Assembly: GCA_017454335.1 (NCBI GenBank)
Contig: JAFTDE010000037.1
Coordinates: forward strand, 1-41,023
DNA length: 41,023 nucleotides
Reading direction: 5' to 3'
Source of the DNA: Bacteroidales bacterium
GTDB taxonomy: Bacteria; Bacteroidota; Bacteroidia; Bacteroidales; UBA932
In this document: piece after piece, positions 32,927 through 40,652 of the stretch
How positions within the stretch are numbered: position 1 is the first letter of the stretch
How the letters are laid out: each line of letters opens with the position of its first letter
Program-made: the position numbers and the translations under genes
Notes under the pieces: model-generated
Databases searched by the model: none
Told to the model about the DNA's origin: nothing
What the model saw: the letters and a program-made list of their open reading frames with translations, nothing else

Positions 32927-33820
32927 ATGGCACGTAAAGTAGAACGCAATTACAATTTCCTCAGCCACTACACATACTATGTGCCCGGCGTGGCTGAGAT
33001 GTTCATCCTGCTGGCCTGGCTGCTTGCCGGCGCATTGGTGGGCAACCTGATCGCAGGCCTGTTCCTGCTGTTCATGGACGCCTCGGCCGCCACGACTTAC
33101 GGGACGCTCGTCGCCTACCCGCTGATGTTCATCCCCGCGATGATGTACGCCAGCGCCAAGAGCCGCGCCCGCTGCCTGAATTACCCGGGCGTGCTGCTGG
33201 ACAGCAATCATTTCGCTCCGGTGCAGGGGTGGCTGTGCGCCCTGCTGGCCATGGCGGGCACCCTGGCCCTCAGTTTCATGTCGGACGCGGTGGCGTCGAT
33301 CCTGCCTCCGATGCCGGAATGGCTGGAATCGGCCCTGTCCGGCCTGACGCAGGGGAACGTGCTGATCAATTTCCTGATGGTGTCCATCTTCGCCCCGCTG
33401 TTCGAGGAGTGGCTGTGCCGCGGCCAGGTGCTGCGCGGGCTGCTCAACAACGGCATCAAACCGCTCTGGGCGATCGTGATCTCGGCCGTGTTCTTCGCGG
33501 TGATCCACGCCAATCCCTGGCAGGCGATTCCCGCTTTCCTGCTGGGCTGCCTGTTCGGATACGTCTATTACCGGACCGGATCGCTGAAGCTGACGATGCT
33601 GATGCACTTCACCAACAACACCTTCGCCCTGATCTGCGGGCACATCGACGCCCTGCAGGATGTGGAGAACTGGCAGGAATTCCTCTCGCCGCAGGCCTAC
33701 TGGATTATCTTCGCCGCTTGCGCGGTGTTGCTGGCCCTGATCGTGCGGCAATTCCGGCGCATCCCGCTGCAATCCCCGAAAGGAAACTGCGATCCGGCGG
33801 CGCCGCTATTCAGCGAGTGA
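32927..33820 (+). CDS. CPBP-family intramembrane metalloprotease (CAAX protease-like)
   Basis: The protein has 297 residues with about eight membrane helices. The catalytic motifs are FEEWLCRGQVL (EExxxR, about residues 161-171), AVIHANPWQAIPAFLLGCLFGYVYYRTGS (histidine of the second motif) and MLMHFTNNTFA (HxxxN-type third motif). These glutamic proteases cut within the membrane, and some are linked to bacteriocin self-immunity or prenyl-protein processing. The ATG at 32927 is chosen because it begins the conserved sequence just after the preceding stop. The last 15 bases overlap folP. Confidence 0.85.
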   Translation: MARKVERNYNFLSHYTYYVPGVAEMFILLAWLLAGALVGNLIAGLFLLFMDASAATTYGTLVAYPLMFIPAMMYASAKSRARCLNYPGVLLDSNHFAPVQGWLCALLAMAGTLALSFMSDAVASILPPMPEWLESALSGLTQGNVLINFLMVSIFAPLFEEWLCRGQVLRGLLNNGIKPLWAIVISAVFFAVIHANPWQAIPAFLLGCLFGYVYYRTGSLKLTMLMHFTNNTFALICGHIDALQDVENWQEFLSPQAYWIIFAACAVLLALIVRQFRRIPLQSPKGNCDPAAPLFSE

Positions 33821-34534
33821 TTTGTCTTCAAAGAGCCTGACGGTGTGTCGGGCTCTTTTTACGTCATGTACGCGGAGGATGTCCGCGCCGTGGTGGAGGG
33901 CGCGCAGGTGCACTTCTTCGGTGCGGCCGCCGGTGAAGCGTTTGTCCGCGGCCCCGATCAGGATGGGGTGGCCCTCCATGCGCAGTTCTTCCAGGCGGTC
34001 GATGATTTCGAAACACTGGGCGGGGGTTTTGGCGAATCCCAGCCCGGGATCCAGGATCCAGGAGCGGATGCCGGCATGTTCCGCCCTGGCGGCAAAGTCC
34101 GTGAAGTAGCGCCGGAGTTCCGCGACCACGTCGTCGTAACCGGTCAGCGCGTCCATGGTCTGCGGATTGCCGCGCTTGTGCATGGCGATGTATTCCAGGC
34201 CCAGTTTTCCGACGGTCGGGAGCATGTCGGGATCGTCTTCGCCGGCGGAGATGTCGTTGACGATGAAGGGACCGGCCAGTTCGTACGTGCGGCGTACGAT
34301 CTCGGCGCGGGTGGTATCGATGGAAAAGCACAGACCGGGCTCGAGCATGCGCAGGACGGGTTCCAGCCGCCGCCATTCCTCTTCCAGGCTGACGGGGGCG
34401 GCCCCGGGACGGGTGGAGACGGCGCCGATGTCGATGATGTCGGCCCCGCTGCGCAGGAGGCGCAGGTCACCCCGGCTGGGCGCATAGAACGAGTCCGGCG
34501 TGAGATTCAGTATGCCCATTATGCGGATCACCAT
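33806..34534 (-). CDS. folP: Compact dihydropteroate synthase
   Basis: The protein joins dihydropterin pyrophosphate to p-aminobenzoate in folate synthesis. At 242 residues it is about 30-40 shorter than usual. Family motifs present: MGILNLTPDSFY (6-17), IDIGAVSTRPGA (34-45), SIDTTRAEIV with Asp73, NDISAGE (93-99), DPGLGFAKT (162-170) and RVHDV (221-225). The helix between the SFY and IDIG motifs is missing about 10 residues, and the pterin/sulfonamide loop that is usually G-x-S-R-K-S reads GAADKR with a shortened following helix. The -7 box TATCTTTG ends one base before ATG 34534, so translation may really begin at ATG 34519 (237 residues). Confidence 0.88.
   Translation of the reverse strand: MVIRIMGILNLTPDSFYAPSRGDLRLLRSGADIIDIGAVSTRPGAAPVSLEEEWRRLEPVLRMLEPGLCFSIDTTRAEIVRRTYELAGPFIVNDISAGEDDPDMLPTVGKLGLEYIAMHKRGNPQTMDALTGYDDVVAELRRYFTDFAARAEHAGIRSWILDPGLGFAKTPAQCFEIIDRLEELRMEGHPILIGAADKRFTGGRTEEVHLRALHHGADILRVHDVKRARHTVRLFEDKSLAE
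33830..33860 (+). terminator. Terminator inside folP, acting for the CPBP operon
   Basis: AAAGAGCCTGA (33830-33840), loop CGGTGTG, TCGGGCTCTTT (33848-33858), continuing to five T (33856-33860). It lies 10 bases after the CPBP stop but within the coding sequence of folP on the opposite strand, over its residues 226-235. Confidence 0.8.
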
Positions 34535-34535
34535 G

Positions 34536-34543
34536 CAAAGATA
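34536..34543 (-). promoter_or_regulatory. -7 box of folP
   Basis: TATCTTTG on the minus strand fits TAnnTTTG; its G at 34536 is one base from ATG 34534. Transcription from it should start near 34531, inside that codon, favouring the downstream ATG 34519. Confidence 0.5.
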
Positions 34544-34557
34544 TGACAAGAATTTCA

Positions 34558-34565
34558 TAAATTTG
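34558..34565 (+). promoter_or_regulatory. -7 box of tmk
   Basis: TAAATTTG, exact match, 18 bases before the tmk ATG at 34584; it is back to back with the folP -7 box. Confidence 0.55.
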
Positions 34566-34583
34566 CAGGAACACTCGAACGAT

Positions 34584-35261
34584 ATGCTGGTAGTACTCGA
34601 AGGTCTGGACGGGGCGGGGAAGTCCACCCAGGTCCGTCGACTGAAACAATATCTGCAGGCCCGCTGTCCCGGACTTGCCTACATCCATTTCCCCCGCTAT
34701 GACGCGCCGGTTTACGGCGGGTTGATCGGGAAATTCCTGCGGGGCGGATTCGGATCGATCGATTCCGTGCATCCCCAGCTGGTCGCCCTGCTGTTCGCCG
34801 AGGACAGGCACGGGGCGGCGCCGCGCATCCGGCGGGTGCTGGAACGGGGTGGGAGCGTGCTGCTGGACCGCTACGTGTATTCCAATATCGCCTACCAGTG
34901 CGCGAAACTCCCGGACCCGGCCGAGGCGGAGGAGCTGCGCAAATGGATCTTCGAGACGGAGTACGGCAATTTCCGCCTGCCGCGTCCGGACCTGAACATC
35001 TTCCTGGACGTGCCGATCGGATTCGTCGAGGAGAGCCTGCGCCGCCAGCGCAACGGCGGGGACCGCGATTACCTGCAGGGCAGCCAGGACATCCACGAGG
35101 CGGATATCGCCTTCCAGAAACGGGTCCAGGCGATGTACCGCCGCCAGGCCGAGGAGGATCCTTCCTTCCTGGCCGTGGACTGCGCCGCCGCCGACGGGTC
35201 GATGCTGGACCCGGATTCCATTTTTACCAAGATCAAGGCCATCGTCGATGAAAAACTATAG
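34584..35261 (+). CDS. tmk: Thymidylate kinase
   Basis: At 225 residues, this phosphorylates dTMP to dTDP. The P-loop EGLDGAGKST is at residues 6-15. HFPRYDAPVYGG and LLDRYVYSNIAYQ (DRY motif) bind dTMP. A lid segment RRQRNGGDRDYLQG follows. The start at 34584 gives the standard MLVVLEG opening; the longer open frame upstream crosses the promoter. The gene overlaps the next by 14 bases. In the wider window the dCMP deaminase at 8543 acts earlier in the same dTTP pathway. Confidence 0.93.
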   Translation: MLVVLEGLDGAGKSTQVRRLKQYLQARCPGLAYIHFPRYDAPVYGGLIGKFLRGGFGSIDSVHPQLVALLFAEDRHGAAPRIRRVLERGGSVLLDRYVYSNIAYQCAKLPDPAEAEELRKWIFETEYGNFRLPRPDLNIFLDVPIGFVEESLRRQRNGGDRDYLQGSQDIHEADIAFQKRVQAMYRRQAEEDPSFLAVDCAAADGSMLDPDSIFTKIKAIVDEKL

Positions 35262-36300
35262 AAGATTCTGCGCCGTGTTGATCGGAGCGGTGTTTTTCAT
35301 CGCCGCCATTTTCAAACTGATCGATCCCGTCGGGGCCGAACTGGTCGTGACGGACTACCTGAGTTTCCTGCACCTGTATTTCCTGTGGCCGCTGTCCAAG
35401 CCGATCGCCGTGGGGATGGCGCTGCTGGAAGCGCTGGTCGGCGCCGCGCTGCTGACGGGTCTCTGGCGCAAGGCCGCCGCCATCGCCAGCGGGGTGCTGA
35501 CCGTGGTGTTCACCGCACTGACCGTGGCGATCTGGATCTCTCCCCAGGTGATGGAATGCGGCTGTTTCGGCGAGGTCATCCACCTGTCCGAACAGCAGAC
35601 GGTCATCAAGAACGGCGTACTGTGCGCGCTGTGGCTGATCGCCTTCCTGCCGTTCAGGGATTTCGGCGAGCCGCGCAAACCCAAATACGCCGCCTTCTCC
35701 CTGACCATGCTGTCCGTGGGTTTCCTGACCGTGTATTCGCTGCTGCGCCTGCCCATCGTGGATTATACGCCGTTCAAACCGGGCATCGAGATCCAGCAGT
35801 CCCTGCTGACCGATCTGGAAAAGGCCCCGCTGCTGTCCTTCTCGGACGCGGAAGGGGACTATCCCTATGAACTGGCCTGCGGTCCCCATGTGATGGTCGT
35901 TTCGGTGTATGCGCCGGACCGCTTCGACGAGGCGGACTGGGTGCGGACGGATGCGTTCATCCAGCGCCTGGAAGAGGGCGGGTTCTTCCCGCTCCTGCTG
36001 CTCAGCGGCAATGAATCCACGGTGCGCGATGCGGGAACCCCCGAGTGGATCCTGCCCCGGGCGTATTATTCGGACCAGCGGGAACTGATGACCCTGAACC
36101 GTTCCAACGGCGGTGCAACCTACATCGCGGAGGGCCAGATCATCTGCAAGCGGGCGGCGTCCGCCCTGCCGGAAGCCGAGCGGCTGAGCTCCTTCAGACG
36201 ATCGGACCCCACCGGCCTGATGATCGAAGAATCATCGAGGGGTAGGGTCCGTCTGCAGGCTTTCCTGCTGTATGCTTTCGCAGTGATGTTGCTTATCTGA
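35248..36300 (+). CDS. MauE/DoxX-like integral membrane protein with soluble C-terminal domain
   Basis: The protein has 350 residues: a four-helix MauE/DoxX-type membrane domain (helices at about 7-27, 48-70, 73-95 and 125-150) with MECGCFGEVIH, a CxCFG motif often seen in this family, a fifth helix near 152-170, then a soluble region (about 175-325) and a final hydrophobic helix. DoxX/MauE proteins are associated with redox or disulfide chemistry in the membrane. The soluble domain is not recognised. It overlaps tmk by 14 bases and sppA by 8 bases on the opposite strand. Confidence 0.75.
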   Translation: MKNYRRFCAVLIGAVFFIAAIFKLIDPVGAELVVTDYLSFLHLYFLWPLSKPIAVGMALLEALVGAALLTGLWRKAAAIASGVLTVVFTALTVAIWISPQVMECGCFGEVIHLSEQQTVIKNGVLCALWLIAFLPFRDFGEPRKPKYAAFSLTMLSVGFLTVYSLLRLPIVDYTPFKPGIEIQQSLLTDLEKAPLLSFSDAEGDYPYELACGPHVMVVSVYAPDRFDEADWVRTDAFIQRLEEGGFFPLLLLSGNESTVRDAGTPEWILPRAYYSDQRELMTLNRSNGGATYIAEGQIICKRAASALPEAERLSSFRRSDPTGLMIEESSRGRVRLQAFLLYAFAVMLLI

Positions 36301-38062
36301 TCACGATTTCATAGGGCATGCGTGCCAGTACGCCACGGCCTTCCATCCGGGTGGCCGCGCGGCGGATTGCCGCAGCCGCATCCTCCAGCGGGGTGCCGGC
36401 GAACACGTTCGCATCCGTCGATCCGCCCGTCAGGGTCTCCATGAGCAGCTCCATGGTCGTCTGCGGTTTGGGATATCCGCTGACGTTCCAGTTGGCCAGG
36501 TCTTCGTCGCCGGCGGTCTTCGCGGCCCAGCGGATGGCATCCTCGAGGGTGCCGATCTCATCGGTGAGGCCGATTCCGACAGCATCGGCGCCCGTCCAGA
36601 CGCGGCCCTGGGCGATCTCGTCCACGCGCTCGCGGCTCAGGCCGCGGGCCTCGGAGACGATGCCGACGAAGTTGTCATACACATCCTCGATGGAACGCTG
36701 CATGAATGCGGTCTCCTCGGCATCCATCGGGCTGATGAGGCTCATCATGTCCCCGTGCTTGTGCGTCGAGACCGAAGTGATGTTGACATGTGCGATGTCC
36801 TTGAGGGTCTTGCTCAGGTCGGGAATCATGCCGAATACGCCGATCGATCCGGTCAGCGTGACGGGATCCGTGTAGATCTTGTCGCAGCCGGCCGAGATCC
36901 AGTAACCGCCGGAAGCGGCATAGCCGCCGTACGAGGCGATGACGCTCTTCTCCGCCTTCAGCAGGGCCATTTCGCTGCGGATCTTCTCCGAAGAGATCAC
37001 GCTGCCGCCGGGGGAGTTGACACGCAGGACGACGACCTTGACCTGTTCGTCCTCGCGGATCTTCCGGATGATGCCGGCAAAACGGTCTCCGTCGATGTTG
37101 CTCCCGCTTGCGCCCTCGGCGATCTCACCGTTGGCATAGATGACGGCGATTTTCTGCTTGGCCTTGAGGTTGGGCTTGACCTTGGCGGTGACATAATCGG
37201 CGAAGCCGATGGTTTTGAGGTCCTTGTAGCTGTCCACGACCGCCAGGGAGGCGAGTTTGTCGCGGAGCTGCTGGCCGGTGAGGAGTTCGTCCACGTATCC
37301 TTCGCGCAGGAAGTCTTCCGGCAGGCAGAGCTTGAGCTCATTGATGTCCGCATCGAGTTTCTCGACGCTGAATCCGCGGCTCGCGGCGATTTCCCCGGAG
37401 AGGCTCTTCCACATCGAGTTGACCATTACCTGGTTCTGCTCGAGGTTCTCGGGGCTGGCGCTGCTGCGGATGAACATTTCACCGGCGGATTTGTATTTGC
37501 CGTGGCGGATCAGCTGGACATTGACGCCCAGCTTGTCCAGCAGGTCCTTGAGGAAGACCAGCTGGGTGCTGACACCGACCATGGTCGGCGATCCGCCGGG
37601 ATAGCTGGTCATGAAGACCTTGTCGGCGACCGAAGCCAGGTAGTATCCGCCCGTCGTGGGGTTCTCGGTGTAGGCGACGATGGCCTTGCCGCCGGCGCGG
37701 AAGTTCGCAAGGGCTTTGCGGAGCTCCTGCACGATGGCCAGGTCGGACATGTTGCCGTCCGGTTTGAGGTAGATGTATTTGACGCCCGGGTCCTCAGCCG
37801 CGGTGTTGATGGCCTGCACGGCGTCCCAGAGGCCGATGGTGGCGTTGGTGCCGCCGCCCTGGATCATGGAAATCGGATCCGCTTCCTGGCGCTGTTCCGT
37901 GACGCTTATCTTGGACATGTCCAGGACCAGCACGCCTTCGCGGGGCATGACCGGTTCGGACGATCCGGCCGAAGCCAGTCCGGAAATCATAAACAATCCC
38001 AGCAGGGAGACAATCAGTATGCCGACGATGACGGCAAGAACGGTTTTCAGAAAACTCTTCAT
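36293..38062 (-). CDS. sppA: Signal peptide peptidase SppA (67 kDa type)
   Basis: The 589-residue, membrane-anchored tandem serine protease degrades released signal peptides. One N-terminal helix (about 7-28) precedes two SppA half-domains. YTENPTTGGYYLASVADKVFM in the first half supplies the predicted catalytic lysine. SPGGSVISSEKIRSEM and YGGYAASGGYWISAGCDKIY in the second supply the serine, and TGSIGVFG follows. The length matches the double-domain enzyme. The open frame continues upstream to 38209 but ATG 38062 opens the membrane anchor and follows a -7 box. Convergent with the MauE/DoxX gene (8-base overlap). Confidence 0.93.
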   Translation of the reverse strand: MKSFLKTVLAVIVGILIVSLLGLFMISGLASAGSSEPVMPREGVLVLDMSKISVTEQRQEADPISMIQGGGTNATIGLWDAVQAINTAAEDPGVKYIYLKPDGNMSDLAIVQELRKALANFRAGGKAIVAYTENPTTGGYYLASVADKVFMTSYPGGSPTMVGVSTQLVFLKDLLDKLGVNVQLIRHGKYKSAGEMFIRSSASPENLEQNQVMVNSMWKSLSGEIAASRGFSVEKLDADINELKLCLPEDFLREGYVDELLTGQQLRDKLASLAVVDSYKDLKTIGFADYVTAKVKPNLKAKQKIAVIYANGEIAEGASGSNIDGDRFAGIIRKIREDEQVKVVVLRVNSPGGSVISSEKIRSEMALLKAEKSVIASYGGYAASGGYWISAGCDKIYTDPVTLTGSIGVFGMIPDLSKTLKDIAHVNITSVSTHKHGDMMSLISPMDAEETAFMQRSIEDVYDNFVGIVSEARGLSRERVDEIAQGRVWTGADAVGIGLTDEIGTLEDAIRWAAKTAGDEDLANWNVSGYPKPQTTMELLMETLTGGSTDANVFAGTPLEDAAAAIRRAATRMEGRGVLARMPYEIVIR

Positions 38063-38084
38063 GGCTGCAATGTTGTAATCGGCG

Positions 38085-38092
38085 CAAAAGTA
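38085..38092 (-). promoter_or_regulatory. -7 box of sppA
   Basis: TACTTTTG on the minus strand fits TAnnTTTG, 22 bases before ATG 38062. No convincing -33 box at the expected distance. Confidence 0.5.
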
Positions 38093-38113
38093 CGAATTTC
38101 GCCGGCAAATTGC

Positions 38114-38121
38114 TAACTTTG
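38114..38121 (+). promoter_or_regulatory. -7 box of hisS
   Basis: TAACTTTG, exact match, 20 bases before the hisS ATG. Divergent from the sppA box at 38085. Confidence 0.55.
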
Positions 38122-38141
38122 CCCGGATAAAACTGAATCTT

Positions 38142-39545
38142 ATGGCACAGAAACCTTCCATACCCAAGGGGACGCGGGATTTCGGCCCGCAGGAAATGGC
38201 TGAACGCAATTATATCTTCGATACGATCCGGGATGTGTTCCGCCGCCACGGCTATGCCCAGATCGAGACTCCCTCGATGGAGCAGCTGTCCACGCTGTTG
38301 GGCAAGTACGGGGACGAAGGGGACAAACTGCTGTACCGGATCCTGGATTCCGGTGACCCGTTCACCCGGGTGGACTTCGGGCAATACCGTCTCGAGGACG
38401 GCAGCATGAACGCCAAGGCGCTGTCGCTGCAGCTGTGCGAGAAGGGCCTGCGCTACGACCTGACGGTGCCGTTTGCCCGTTTCGTGGTGCAGCACCAGAA
38501 CGAGATCGCCTTCCCTTTCAAGCGCTTCCAGATCCAGCCCGTCTGGCGGGCGGACCGGCCTCAGAAGGGACGTTACCGCGAGTTCTACCAGTGCGACGTC
38601 GATGTGATCGGCTCCCGCAGCCAGCTGTGCGAACTGGAACTGATCCAGATCGTGGACGAGGTGTTCTCGAAACTGGATGTCCGCGTGCTGGTCAAGGTCA
38701 ACAACCGCAAGGTCCTGACGGGTCTGGCGGAGATCTGCGGATTCCCGGACCAGGTGGTGGACATCACCGTCGCCATCGACAAGCTGGACAAGATCGGTCT
38801 GGAGGCGGTTGAGGCCGAGATGCGGGAGAAGGGCCTTTCCGACCAGGCGGTCGAGGTGATCCGGCCGGTGCTGCTGTTGTCCGGAACGACGGCGGAGAAA
38901 CTGGCCACGATGCGTGCGCTGATGAACGGGGGAAGCGCTTCGGGACGGGTTTCCGAAACGGGACTCCGGGGCCTGGATGAACTCGAGGAACTGTTCGGAT
39001 TCGTGGCGGGAGCCGGCATCGGTACGCAGGTCGAGATCGACCTGTCGCTGGCCCGCGGACTGAATTATTATACCGGTGCCATCTTTGAGGTCAAGGCGCT
39101 GGACTGGCAGATTGGCAGCATCTGCGGAGGCGGACGTTACGACAACCTGACCGGGATCTTCGGCCTGCCCGACATGTCCGGCGTGGGGGTCTCGTTTGGT
39201 GCCGACCGGATTTTCGACGTGCTGAAGGGCCTGGAGAAGTTCCCGGAGGCGCTTGCGTCCTCGACGCGCCTGCTGTTCGCGAACATGGGCGCGCAGGAAG
39301 CCGGATACGTCCTGCCGGTGGCGTCCGCGCTGCGCCGCGCCGGGGTCAGTGTCGAGATCTACCCCGATGCTGTGAAGCTGAAGAAACAGTTCGACTACGC
39401 CGACCGCAAGTCCATCCCCTTCCTGTCCATCTGCGGGGCCGATGAGGTCGCCGCCGGTACGGTTCAGATCAAGAATCTGTCCTCCGGCGACCAGCGCAGT
39501 TTCGCCGCCGGGGACCTCGCCGGGATGATCGCCTTCCTGGGCTAG
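38142..39545 (+). CDS. hisS: Histidine-tRNA ligase
   Basis: The 467-residue class II synthetase charges tRNA-His. Motif 1 region [38 protein letters not shown]; motif 2 [32 protein letters not shown]; the histidine-binding loop [15 protein letters not shown]; and motif 3 [13 protein letters not shown] with VSFGADRI are all present. The C-terminal 95 residues form the anticodon-binding domain. The length is in the usual bacterial range. It is followed after 76 bases by the initiator tRNA, which has its own promoter. Confidence 0.95.
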   Translation: MAQKPSIPKGTRDFGPQEMAERNYIFDTIRDVFRRHGYAQIETPSMEQLSTLLGKYGDEGDKLLYRILDSGDPFTRVDFGQYRLEDGSMNAKALSLQLCEKGLRYDLTVPFARFVVQHQNEIAFPFKRFQIQPVWRADRPQKGRYREFYQCDVDVIGSRSQLCELELIQIVDEVFSKLDVRVLVKVNNRKVLTGLAEICGFPDQVVDITVAIDKLDKIGLEAVEAEMREKGLSDQAVEVIRPVLLLSGTTAEKLATMRALMNGGSASGRVSETGLRGLDELEELFGFVAGAGIGTQVEIDLSLARGLNYYTGAIFEVKALDWQIGSICGGGRYDNLTGIFGLPDMSGVGVSFGADRIFDVLKGLEKFPEALASSTRLLFANMGAQEAGYVLPVASALRRAGVSVEIYPDAVKLKKQFDYADRKSIPFLSICGADEVAAGTVQIKNLSSGDQRSFAAGDLAGMIAFLG

Positions 39546-39579
39546 GGGCGTCCGGGTGTTCCGGAGAACATCAGCAGGA

Positions 39580-39610
39580 TTTGTTATTTCAAAAAAAAGG
39601 AGTACCTTTG
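39580..39610 (+). promoter_or_regulatory. Promoter of the initiator tRNA gene
   Basis: TTTG (39580-39583), exactly 19 bases, then TACCTTTG (39603-39610), an exact consensus match. The tRNA 5' end lies 12 bases after the -7 box. Confidence 0.8.
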
Positions 39611-39621
39611 CAGTCCAATAC

Positions 39622-39694
<73 letters not shown>

Positions 39695-39698
39695 CTAC

Positions 39699-39733
39699 AG
39701 AGGAATTATCTAACGGATGATTCCTCTTTTTTT
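39699..39733 (+). terminator. Terminator after the tRNA
   Basis: AGAGGAAT (39699-39706), loop, ATTCCTCT (39720-39727), then six T. It begins 5 bases past the tRNA and ends just before the -7 box of the next gene. Confidence 0.88.
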
Positions 39734-39735
39734 GT

Positions 39736-39743
39736 TAACTTTG
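39736..39743 (+). promoter_or_regulatory. -7 box of the 39764 gene
   Basis: TAACTTTG, exact consensus match, 20 bases before ATG 39764. No TTTG at the -33 distance, where the tRNA terminator lies. Confidence 0.5.
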
Positions 39744-39763
39744 CGAGAAGTGGTTCTGTGATA

Positions 39764-40093
39764 ATGCTACACAAGGATTTGGATAGCGGCCGATGGGCCG
39801 AATTGACTTTCCCGCAGCAGATGGCCAACATCGGCAGCGAGACTTCCCGTATCTATCGGGCGCTTGAGGCAGGGAAAGAGTCCAGGGCCGAGAGCGCTTT
39901 CATCCGTTTTCAGGAGCTTATCGACCTAACCATCAAATATGGTCGTACTGATGCCTCCCCGATGCTTCGCTCCGCCATGCTGGAAGAACTTTGCCGATTC
40001 AGGGAACTATACTGTAAGGCCTTCCTCGAACGAAACCTCGCGGAATTAGCGGCATTCAATAGATACCTTGACCATTATGCACAGGTAGCGTAA
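39764..40093 (+). CDS. Small helical conserved-type protein, function unknown
   Basis: The protein has 109 residues, predicted all-helical. Segments such as RWAELTFPQQMANIGSETSRIYRALEAGKESRAESAFIRFQELIDLTI resemble a family of small proteins in gut Bacteroidota and Firmicutes that has no known role. There is no signal peptide or membrane helix. A GTG at 39758 would add two residues. Codons are more mixed and AT-rich (CTA, ATA and AAA used) than in upstream housekeeping genes. It is followed after 4 bases by the TfoX-type gene. Confidence 0.65.
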   Translation: MLHKDLDSGRWAELTFPQQMANIGSETSRIYRALEAGKESRAESAFIRFQELIDLTIKYGRTDASPMLRSAMLEELCRFRELYCKAFLERNLAELAAFNRYLDHYAQVA

Positions 40094-40097
40094 TAAT

Positions 40098-40637
40098 ATG
40101 GCTTGTAACCCCGATTTCGTTCAATTCATAATCGACCAGTGCTCCGGCGCCGGCGAGATTGCCGTGAAGAAGATGATGGGAGACTATTGCATCTACTGCG
40201 ATGGCGTCCTGTTCGGCCTGATTTGCGACAACAACCTGTTTATAAAGCAGACGGATGCCGGTGAGGCGGTTCTGGACGAGGTTGTGCTTCGGCCGCCTTA
40301 TCCCAGCGCACGGGACCATTTCTACATCACGAATGTAGACGACCGGGATTACCTGGAGGACATCATCCGGGCAACACTGCCGGAACTGATGAAGGGCAAG
40401 TCAAAGGCCAAAAGAAGTGCAGTCAACCGCCAGGTTCCCACTTCTTTGGACGAGGCCATAGCCCCCAACATCGTATGCTCCCAGGACCTGCGGGCATTCT
40501 TTGAACAGTACCTTGGCAAAGGATTCCGTTTCAAGGTGGAATTCCAAAGCTGGTTGCGGGAGAACGCAGGCCTCACATTCCGCGATGCTGTTGAGGCATA
40601 TCCCACGCTGGTTCCTCGCAGAATGCGTGATAGATAG
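40098..40637 (+). CDS. TfoX/Sxy N-terminal domain protein with DUF6434-like C-terminus
   Basis: The protein has 179 residues. Residues about 5-100 match the TfoX N-terminal fold (IAVKKMMGDYCIYCDGVLFGLICDNNLFIKQTDAG, then a PPYPSARDHFYI segment). Residues 115-179 (LRAFFEQYLGKGFRFKVEFQSWLRENAGLTFRDAVEAY) look like the DUF6434 domain often found at the end of small Bacteroidota proteins. The TfoX N-domain alone is widespread and not necessarily a competence regulator; Sxy proper also has a helical C-domain not seen here. It lies in an accessory-looking cassette with the 39764 and GNAT genes. Confidence 0.75.
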   Translation: MACNPDFVQFIIDQCSGAGEIAVKKMMGDYCIYCDGVLFGLICDNNLFIKQTDAGEAVLDEVVLRPPYPSARDHFYITNVDDRDYLEDIIRATLPELMKGKSKAKRSAVNRQVPTSLDEAIAPNIVCSQDLRAFFEQYLGKGFRFKVEFQSWLRENAGLTFRDAVEAYPTLVPRRMRDR

Positions 40638-40652
40638 ATATAAAACCGAAAA

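Noticed and set aside
39546-39571. TCCGG-CCGGA hairpin just after hisS as terminator
   Set aside because: Five-base stem and no T-tract; the tRNA promoter follows directly.
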